From: Anaerolineales bacterium UBA6055
GTDB taxonomy: Bacteria > Chloroflexota > Anaerolineae > Aggregatilineales > Phototrophicaceae
Reading direction: 5' to 3'
DNA length: 64,000 nt
Assembly (NCBI GenBank): GCA_002428985.1
Contig: DIYL01000005.1
Span: 1 to 64,000, forward strand
A program made the position numbers and the translations under genes. The notes beneath the pieces were generated by a model, which did no database searches, was not told the origin of the DNA, and worked only from the letters and a program-made list of their open reading frames with translations. Every line of letters begins with the position of its first letter. Positions within the stretch are counted from its first letter, which is position 1. Positions 43,975 to 53,100 of this stretch are shown in pieces.

Positions 43975-45279
43975 TTAATTGCGTGCGAGCCGCTTGAGTA
44001 CCCCTGTTTTGTTAGAGGTAAATACAGCTTGTGATGAATTAGCGATCACAGGTAAGATGATAATGAATTCACTACCGGGCAATCCTTCGGGATCATAGCC
44101 GGAACTCTCCACTGTAATCGTGCCACCGTGCGCTTCAATAATCCCTTTACAGATGGCAAGTCCTAAACCAAGCCCACCGCCCCCAAATGCTGTTTTACTG
44201 GTGGTATGGGTTTCGACTTCACCACCAATATGGAAGCGTTCAAATATTGCTTTTTGCTTATCGTGTTCAATCCCGATACCCGTATCTCGGACGCTAAAGC
44301 GAATTAATTTACCTTTAGTCTGGGCATGAAGATAAATGTCACCACCGTCTGGGGTATATTTAATCGCGTTGGAGATTAAATTTGACATGGTCAGTTGAAT
44401 TAAATCGCCATCAGCCCGCATAGATTGTGGCCATTCGCTCTCATTAAAGTAGAGATTTAGATTACGCTCTTGAATGACATCAATATATTGAATGACGACA
44501 TTTTTGACAATTTTTGCCATATTGGTTGGTGCAAGTGTCAATTCAATATTACTTGTCATGATGCGGCTGACGGTCAAGATTTCTTCAATGATCCCTTGCA
44601 TGCGGGTGATCGATTCAACTAACCCGTCAATTAAGGTTGTGATGCCTTCATCCTGTTTGCGTAGTTCTTGCATTGGTGGATGATCTTCTAAGAGGCGACT
44701 GTAGCCTGTAATTAATGTCAGTGGGGTGCGTAATTCGTGGGCGGTTAGTTGGATGAACGAGTCTTTCATCTGGTCGATCCGTTCGAGTGTTTCGTTTTTA
44801 TCTTCTAACTCGCGGATACGTTCTTCAAGCCGTTTGACAACATCTTGGAGGAAACGTGTACGTGCGACCTGCAAGCGTTCAGTGTCATCAATACTATCGG
44901 TGCCACCACTCATATAAAATTCGACATTAAAGGGGAGGGCTTCGAGGTTAATCGGTTTGACCATATGCCCAGTGATTCCTGCTGCAAATGCCATGTCAAT
45001 TTCTTCGGGACTGTCTTCAGATAAGAAGACAAGAATCGGGGTCGTGAGGAAACGGTCTTCTGAGCGCAGTGTGGCTGCTAGCTCTCCACCCATCAAATCT
45101 GGTAAATCCATCGCAACAATGATCAAATCTGGACTGATTTTCCGCGCGACATCAATGCCATCCAAACCGCGTGAAGCCGTGACAACATGGTAGCCAATGC
45201 CTTTTAGGATGAATTTCACATCGTGACGGATTTGTTCGTCATGTTCGATGATTAGGATGGTTGGAGCCGATTCAAACAC
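43975..45279 (-). CDS. REC-histidine kinase (receiver at N-terminus, soluble)
   Basis: 434 residues, GTG start with AGAGGT 7 nt upstream. Receiver at residues 8-125 with Asp58 in VAMDLPD and Lys108 in MVKPIN; HisKA with the H-box TAHELRTPL (His181); HATPase with NLISNAIKYT, DTGIGIEHD and GLGLGLAICKG. No membrane segment. Such proteins receive a phosphoryl group or signal through REC and pass it through their kinase core. Separated from the upstream GAF operon by a rho-independent terminator, so it has its own promoter, and followed by a DMT transporter. Confidence 0.9.
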   Translation of the reverse strand: MFESAPTILIIEHDEQIRHDVKFILKGIGYHVVTASRGLDGIDVARKISPDLIIVAMDLPDLMGGELAATLRSEDRFLTTPILVFLSEDSPEEIDMAFAAGITGHMVKPINLEALPFNVEFYMSGGTDSIDDTERLQVARTRFLQDVVKRLEERIRELEDKNETLERIDQMKDSFIQLTAHELRTPLTLITGYSRLLEDHPPMQELRKQDEGITTLIDGLVESITRMQGIIEEILTVSRIMTSNIELTLAPTNMAKIVKNVVIQYIDVIQERNLNLYFNESEWPQSMRADGDLIQLTMSNLISNAIKYTPDGGDIYLHAQTKGKLIRFSVRDTGIGIEHDKQKAIFERFHIGGEVETHTTSKTAFGGGGLGLGLAICKGIIEAHGGTITVESSGYDPEGLPGSEFIIILPVIANSSQAVFTSNKTGVLKRLARN

Positions 45280-45452
45280 GATTTTACCTCTATTGCACTA
45301 TTTTCCACACTATAACACGAATCTAGTTTTTATGATAATAAATAATCTTGGTCTTATAGATGTTTTTTACAGGTTAAGATCGGCTGATTGCTCGTGAATT
45401 AACCATTTACATGACGCTAACGAAATAAACGTTTATTATTATCAAATGGCAA

Positions 45453-45495
45453 AAACCAGATGAAAGGACTATTGTACTATGTTTACATCTGGTTT
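45453..45495 (-). terminator. Rho-independent terminator of the GAF/hybrid-kinase operon
   Basis: Perfect 10-bp stem AAACCAGATG / CATCTGGTTT (23-nt loop); read on the minus strand it is followed by a run of T. It lies 13 nt after the stop of the threonine synthase-receiver gene and marks the end of the large operon. Confidence 0.75.
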
Positions 45496-45508
45496 GTTAT
45501 TGGTTAGG

Positions 45509-47182
45509 CTAATTTAGGCGACTAATGATCTTTTCGACAAAACTATCATCAAGGAACGAGCCTTTTTGAAGGAGCATGTCGATATTGTTATCTAGGAATT
45601 GTTGTTCCTGTACTGTGAGTTCTTTAGCACTGACGACCACAATCGGAATGTCTTTAAGACCATCGTCTGCTTTCATGGTGTTAATTACGGTGAATCCATC
45701 AACATCCGGCATCATCAAATCGGTGATGACGAGATCTGGTTCGATTTCGCGCATAATGTTTAATCCGGCAGCACCATTATGGGCTAGATACACTTCGCAG
45801 TTTTCACGACCTTCTAGTAAGCGACTCATCAGGCGGGCAGCCGCTTGATTGTCTTCGATGACGACGACACGCTTAAGTTGAACTGGCATTGCACTCACTG
45901 CGCTGATTAGACTCGCTTCAGGGACTTTTGGTGAGGTTGGTGTTTCCGACAGATCAATTAATTTTTGCCATTGTTCGCCGAGGATACGCGTTTCTACAGG
46001 GAGTGTATGACCGGATACGTTGACGACGACCACATCATCGGGTTTAATTACACCTTCGCGTACCATCTTAAATAGACCCGCGAATGTAACCCCAGTAGCT
46101 GGTTCGACTGACATACCGTCTTGTTGGGCTAATACACGAATCGCTTGGAATGCTTCTTCGTCTGAGGCAGAAATAAAATGTCCGCCATAGTCTTCAACGT
46201 AATCATAGAGAATTTCGTAGGCACGTCCGGGTGTTCCTGTAGCAAGTGTTGCAATGATTGTCGTTGATTCTTCAACAGGGGTTGCGACCCGTTGTTTACG
46301 ATTGAATGCTTCGACCATCGGCGCACAACCTGAGGACTGAATCAGACCCATTTTGGGCATACTATCAGTAATACCGAAATCAAGCATCTCGCGGAAGCCC
46401 TTGCCAACACCAATTGGACCCATCCCACCGCTGACACCTTGCAAGAACCAATCGGGAGCGCGCCATTTTTCACCATCGTGGAATTCGGTGCCGAGTTGTT
46501 CGGCAATCTCGTACGCCATTGTTTTCATGGCTTCAATTGCGGCTACACTTTTGATACCTCGATCCAGAAAGATATCTTTGTTCTTTGCGAAACTAGCGGC
46601 AAGTTGTTTGGTTTGGTCGTAATTACCCGTGGTTTTGATAATTTCGGCACCATATAAAGCGGCCTCACGCATTTTGTCGTTCGGGGTCAATTGTGGGAAA
46701 AACGCCCATAGATGAATCCCTGCGCGTGCACCATAAGCTGAGTAGGCAATCGCAACGTTGCCTGTACTGGCGACGACAACTTCATCAATATCTTTTTCGA
46801 CAAGTGCAGAAATTGCGACAGTTGCCTGACGATCTTTAAAACTCCCCGTCGGTCCTTGTCGTTCATCTTTAAGGTAAAGATGCTTGAGACCGAGTGTGGC
46901 AGCAAGTCGTCGGGATTTGATGAGGGGGGTTCCCCCTTCATTCAAACTGATAATATTATCGGTATCATAGATGGGGAGTACCTCATGATACCGCCATAGT
47001 GTGGATGGACGATTCTTTAAATCTTGGAGCCACGCTTGGACATCAAAATTGTCGTGATCATAACGTGCTTCGACGAGTTTATCCCCACAATTAGGACACG
47101 CCCCTGTAAATTCATTTAGGGCGGTCATAGTATGACAATAACTACACTCTAAGATGATTGACTTGGTTCTATTGGTTATCAT
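45509..47182 (-). CDS. Threonine synthase-like PLP enzyme fused to a response-regulator receiver domain
   Basis: 557 residues. N-terminal zinc ribbon (Cys13, Cys16, Cys29, Cys32), then a type-II PLP enzyme of the threonine synthase family: PLP Lys116 in GPTGSFKDRQA, phosphate-binding loops ASTGNVAIAYSAYGARAG and GVSGGMGPIGVG. Threonine synthase turns O-phosphohomoserine into threonine. After a Pro/Ser-rich linker (about 412-436) comes a receiver domain (437-557) with acidic Glu443/Asp444 (VVVIEDNQ), phospho-acceptor Asp488 (VITDLMMPD), Ser518 (VVSAK) and Lys540 (LLQKGSF). All key residues of both halves are present, in one uninterrupted frame. It starts 8 nt after the stop of the giant hybrid kinase and ends the operon. 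Phosphorylation may modulate the enzyme; this is inference. Another enzyme of this fold is possible in place of true threonine synthase. Confidence 0.88.
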   Translation of the reverse strand: MITNRTKSIILECSYCHTMTALNEFTGACPNCGDKLVEARYDHDNFDVQAWLQDLKNRPSTLWRYHEVLPIYDTDNIISLNEGGTPLIKSRRLAATLGLKHLYLKDERQGPTGSFKDRQATVAISALVEKDIDEVVVASTGNVAIAYSAYGARAGIHLWAFFPQLTPNDKMREAALYGAEIIKTTGNYDQTKQLAASFAKNKDIFLDRGIKSVAAIEAMKTMAYEIAEQLGTEFHDGEKWRAPDWFLQGVSGGMGPIGVGKGFREMLDFGITDSMPKMGLIQSSGCAPMVEAFNRKQRVATPVEESTTIIATLATGTPGRAYEILYDYVEDYGGHFISASDEEAFQAIRVLAQQDGMSVEPATGVTFAGLFKMVREGVIKPDDVVVVNVSGHTLPVETRILGEQWQKLIDLSETPTSPKVPEASLISAVSAMPVQLKRVVVIEDNQAAARLMSRLLEGRENCEVYLAHNGAAGLNIMREIEPDLVITDLMMPDVDGFTVINTMKADDGLKDIPIVVVSAKELTVQEQQFLDNNIDMLLQKGSFLDDSFVEKIISRLN

Positions 47183-47190
47183 AGATGTGA

Positions 47191-50100
47191 TTAACTTCCA
47201 TTATCTTTGTCAAGGTGTTGACGAACATCGTTAACGAATTGTTCAAACTCTTCTTCACTGATATTTGTTTTATGTAGGATATGGACATTAGCAAGTTGCT
47301 GTTGCTCATCGGCACTCAGGTCAACTTCACCTGTCACAATCATAACTGGAATTTCGGCTGTTTCTGGGTTTGACCGTAGTTCTTGGAGAACGGCAAATCC
47401 ATCCATACCGGGCATCCGCAAATCGAGAATGATGAGATCTGGACGACGACGTGCAACTAGAGAAATACCTTCTGTCCCGTTATCTGCTGAGAAGATACGA
47501 TAATTTCCTTGCTCATTCAAGAGTCCTTCTAATAAACGGATACTATCTGCCTGATCATCTATTATCAGAATACGTTCGCGTTGGCTTTCTTTTTCTGCAT
47601 CGAGTACAGCTTCGACGATTTCTTCGTTGGTGAATGGACGATTGATAAAGGCATGAGCTCCCATCTGGTAAGCTTTTTCAGATTCTGGATTTACTGAGCA
47701 GACAACAATTGGAATATCGAAGGTGTCGTCGCGTTGTTTTAGGTTTTCTAGAATGTTCCAACCTTGTCCATCGGAAAAATTGACATCCATAATTAGAACG
47801 GTTGGGCGTAAGTTACTCACCATCGCTTCAGCATAGGCTGGATGGTCGGCTGTTTGGACTTCAAACCCTTCACGTTGTAGTAACCGTCGGAATTGATCAA
47901 CCATATCCTTATTATCTTCAATGAGCAGAATTTCCCGTTTGGTCGTCTGCTTCATGGTTTGTGTGATGACACGCTTGTCAATCGGCTGTGATGCTGGTTC
48001 TGGTGGTACAGCTTGTGTTGTAATGGTCGGACGAGATGTCTGGGTGTCTGGTTTCTTTAGAATCTGGTTTGTATCAAATTCCGGCGATTTTGTATGCGAG
48101 TCGTTCGGGTCTAATTCGTTCGCCTCTTCCTGTGAGATAACTTCTTCTATCGGCAGCGTGATACTAAATGTTGACCCTTCGCCAACTGCTGATTCGACTA
48201 ATAATTCGCCACCCTGCATTTCTGCAAGTGATTTGGATAGTGGTAGACCAAGACCGGTACCACCAACCGTGCGGGTTAGCGAGGAATCAACTTGACGGAA
48301 TGTTTCAAACAACAGCGGAATATCTTTCGGATCAATACCAATACCTGTATCGACGACGTCAATACGGACATACGGTTTTTCTGATCCGTCAACATCAACA
48401 GTATAAGCACGAATGGTAATGTTGCCGTCTTGTGTAAACTTCGCCGCATTACTGACAAGGTTCAACAGAACTTGGCGGGTACGGAATTCATCACCATAAG
48501 CTTGTGGTAGACCGGATTCGATATCGGTGAATAGATCAATATGTTTTTCTTTTACGAGACCAATACCGATTGATTTTACACTTTCAATCATTGTCTTGAC
48601 GCCGAAGTGAGCAAACTTCAAGTCCATCTTACCGGATTCGATTTTGGCTTGATCGAGAATATCATTAATCAGATTAAGCAAGTGTTGTCCACTATTGTAG
48701 ATGGTGGTGAGATCTTGCTCTTGCATTTCCGTCAGTGCACCATCAATCCCTTTGAGCATCACGCGGCTAAACCCGATGATCGAGTTGAGTGGTGTACGCA
48801 ATTCGTGCGACATATTTGCAAGGAACTGACTCTTGAGGCGGTCAACCTCACGTAGCTGTTCATTGGATTGTTGCAATTCGTCGAGCAACATCGAGTTTTG
48901 TACAACTGCTGAGAGCGACCCTGCTAGAGCAATCACAACTTGGAGGTCTTCTCGTGAGAAGGCATTGATGTCTTCGTGTTCAATGGCAACGAGACCGATG
49001 ATCCGATCACCAGCAATGATCGGTACAATCATTGCTGCACCAGAATTGGTTGAAATTGGTAAATAGCGGGCTTCGTTGCTCAGATTTGTGATAAGTTGCG
49101 AATTGAGTGTACTACCTACGACACCGATTAAATTCTCAGGATCGCCTACAATGACTTGGCTGAGTTCACTCAATGGTTGCTCAGAACCTGATAAGGCTAC
49201 AGGGTAAAGTATGGTCTGTCGTTTTTCTTGACGTGGCAGATAGAAGACCGCCGAGCTGGCTAGGAATGCTTCGTAGAGTTTGTCTGTAACGGCTTGTAGT
49301 GCTTCTTCCATCGTATCGGATGCGGTCGCAAGGACTGTCACATCGAAGAGCAACTCAATATCAGATGCACGACGTTCAATTTCGTTATAGAGGTTGGCGT
49401 TATCAATCGCGATCGCAATCTGACCGGATAGCGTGGTTAATGCACGAACATCCTCTTCTGTAAACGCATTTGGTTGATTTGATTGTACGTCGAGCGCACC
49501 AACGATTTTGCCTTTTACCATGAGAGGTAACGCCATTTCTGAACGGGTGAGTGGTAAGAACTGGTTAGGCTGGTGAACAACGTTGGCATCCGCTGTATCT
49601 AACGCGATAGATGGCTCCCCGAGCTCTGTTACCTGACCAATAACACTCGTAGATCCGCGTTCAAGTCTGTGATTATTGGCTAGCAATTGGCGACCTGCCT
49701 CACCTGTACTGGCTTTCAGCTCTGCAAATTGGTTGCGGTTATCCATCAAAAAGACCTGTACATGGTCGTAACCAAAGCGATCGCGGATGAGATCCACAAC
49801 CTGTGGTAGTAGGATGTCAAGTTCGAGTAACTGACCGATAGATTGCCCGACCTCTGCTGATGTTTCGAGTTGGCGGGCGCGGTGCTCGGTTTGTGCAAAC
49901 AGGTAAGACGCTTCTAGTGACAGTGATGCAGATTCTGCGAATGATTGGTAAATACGGGCATCGGCATCTGTATAGTTGAAGGGTTCGCGTGATCCAATCC
50001 AGATACTACCAATCGAACGGTTAGAAACCCGTAGCGGAATAACGACCAGTGATCGCGTATCAAGACTTTCGATACTTGTACGTTGCATAATGTCGAGATC

Positions 50101-53100
50101 CAACGATTCATCATGAATATCACCAATGATGATGACAGATTGTGATGCGAGTTGTTCCCACGCTGGGAATTGATCTGCGCTTAAGGTAACACCTTCGAGG
50201 TTTACGCCACCATCGGCTTGCCAACCAGCTTCGACTTCTACAGTTGCACCTGGGGTATCCCAGAAGCGTGTATTCAGTAGGGCAACAAAGACTTGATTAA
50301 CATGTGGGCCGATCAAGTAGTTGACGACAACATCAATGATTTGATGTGATGATGTTGCATCGGTCAATGCACGACTGGATTGATACAAGATACTGGTTTC
50401 TTGTAGTGTTGCCCGTTGTTGTACAATCAAGGCTTGGTTATCAATTACAACGGATGAACTATCTGCGATTGAACTGAGGTAACGTATTTGACCTTCGCTA
50501 AATTGTCTGTGTTCTGAGAACCCAAGCAAGACACGACCGCTATCTTCACCTTTCATGCGCAAGTTGACAGCTGTGAATGATTTAATCCCACTGCCTTTGA
50601 GCAACTCTTGCTCAAATTCTCCATGTGTGGTGCGTGTAATGTCACTGATGTAGACACTATCACGATCTGGCAGTGTGGCTGTTCGTAAGATATCCATATC
50701 CATGCCATTTTCGACGGAGTCTTCGAAACCAACATTGAACATAGTCGTGACCTTACCCGGTTCGATACTGATATAAGCGGCGTACATATCTGGCTGTAGT
50801 GCCATAATGGATTGTTGAATCGCTTGCCCGAGTTCTTCTAGATCATTCGCACGGGTAATCATTGTGGTTGACGCATAAAGCACTTGTGTTTCTTGGAGTG
50901 CATCTTGCGAGCTTTGAACCAGATAACGGTTATCAATTTCGGTACGTGCCATATCGGTCAGGTTGGTGAGTGCCCGTTCTGCTTCGAGATTGAAGTAATT
51001 AGCGCTATTACCTGTGAGGATAAACCAACCGAGTGCTGTTGAACGACTTGGAACAGTTAGTGTCAGGATAAGGACTGACTTGGCATTTAATTTATCTAAG
51101 ATAAACTTCGATTCTGGTGTGATGTCTGGATGGGTGTCAATATTTGCAATGTTGAGTGATCCTGATTTAGGCAGTAATGGTTTAATACCGCGAATATCAT
51201 CCAATGTATTCGTCATATGGCGAGCAAGCTCAAGGCTATTGGTTTGCTCGTTTTGGATCAGGATGAGTGCATCATCTGGTTGTAACAGTAGCAACTGGAT
51301 CATGATTGTATCTAACAAGTCATCCAGCGTTTCTGCCTGCGAGACACTCCGTTGTGTTTCGTAGAGAGAAACGGTTTCGCGCAAGTTTTGTTGGAGTGTT
51401 TGTTCAAGGTTACGGATGTTGCTGATGTCTTGTACCGCAACAACGATGGCGGTTTGATTACCAAAATTATCAAAAATCGGGGCTGCATTCAGGAGCAGTT
51501 CAATACGATAGCCATCTGCAATGAGTGCGACATCATCCGCCATATAATTTTCGCCAGTCTCAGCCGCAACATAAACCGGTAAGTCCTCCATACGATACAT
51601 TTCGTCACTATCTGTACGGAAGAGGTTGTATGTTTCTGGCGAGAAGGGTTGACTAATGTCTATCGCATTACCGAGCAAGGCTTGGGTACTATCATTGACA
51701 AGTAATGGCACGAAGGACTGCGGGTCAAGCACCATAACACCGGTTGGGAGTGTTGATAGGATGGTTTGCAGACGTTCACGTTCAGACTGAGCTGCATTGA
51801 ATAGAATTTGATTTTCGATACCGATCGCAATTTGGTTGGCAACCGCTTGAACAAACTCAACATACCGATCATCGAATGCGTTAGTTTCGCTACTTTTACA
51901 GATGAGGACACCGTACCAATTTTGACGTGTCTGTAAGACAGAAATAACTGCGCTTTGTCCGCCATCTTGTAACAAAACTTGCTGGACGTTGGGGTTATCT
52001 TGCAAGTCTTGTTCGATGTTGTTGAAGTGGAGCGAGGTTGCACGACCATCAAATAATTGTGCAAATGGTGCTTGGTCAGCCGGGACGATTGCACCTGTTG
52101 GAACTTCAAACGGAACATTTGCGTCACTCGTCCATTGGAAGCGATAACGCATCTGATTAGCCGATGGCGTTGGATTTGGATGCGCTTCAATCAAACTTAT
52201 GAGTACCCGCTGATTGACTGAAGATTGCATGAAGGGTAATGCCAAGTGTCCGGCCGCAGATTCAAAAATACCATCAATATCGGTTGCACCCGCAATCGCA
52301 CGACTGGCGATATACAATCGTTGTGTTTCGGCAAGTGCGACCTCTGTTTGTTGTAACAGACGTGAGTTTTGAATCTGGGTGCTCATTTGTCCAGTTAAAG
52401 CGAGATAAACTTCATAATCTTCTTGAGAGAGTTGATAATTTTCATAAGAGACGATGAAGAAAATAGCCAATGGATTGTTATCACTAAATAACGGGAATGC
52501 CGATATAAACGCGTGTGATGTATCCCACATCCATGAATTGGCTAAGTTATCGGTGACAATTTCAGGTTCACGCTGACGCATGGGTGATTCCGGCGGAATG
52601 TCTACTTGATAATAGTCATCTGCTGATACGATATTGCCCATCTCAGATCGTGCAACAATCTGGATGCGATCGCTCCATGGGCTTTCTTCATTATCATTTT
52701 GGAAGATGCCAAGCCAAAAATCGACTTGTGTTGTACTTGTTGTTACCACCGCTGCATAGACCAAATCTTGTAGGCTTTGGGCTGTGTTGATGATACGACT
52801 GGATGCGTATAATTTTTCGTTACGTTCTAGCGCATTTTCGGTTTGTTCTAACAGCAGACGGTTATCAATTGCGACACCTGCTTGGTCAATTAGCGCATTA
52901 TAGATACGATTTTCACGATCGGTATAGTTATGGACTTGATCGAAGTAGATGAGGATGAATCCTTTCCATTGCCCACGCATGTTCAATGGGATAAATACAA
53001 GGGAACGCGCATTCATTTCGGTCGCTAATTGTGTCAGTTTGTTATCCATGTCTGGATCGATCGTGATGTCCGGTATCGTCACAATCGATGAGCCAGTGAG

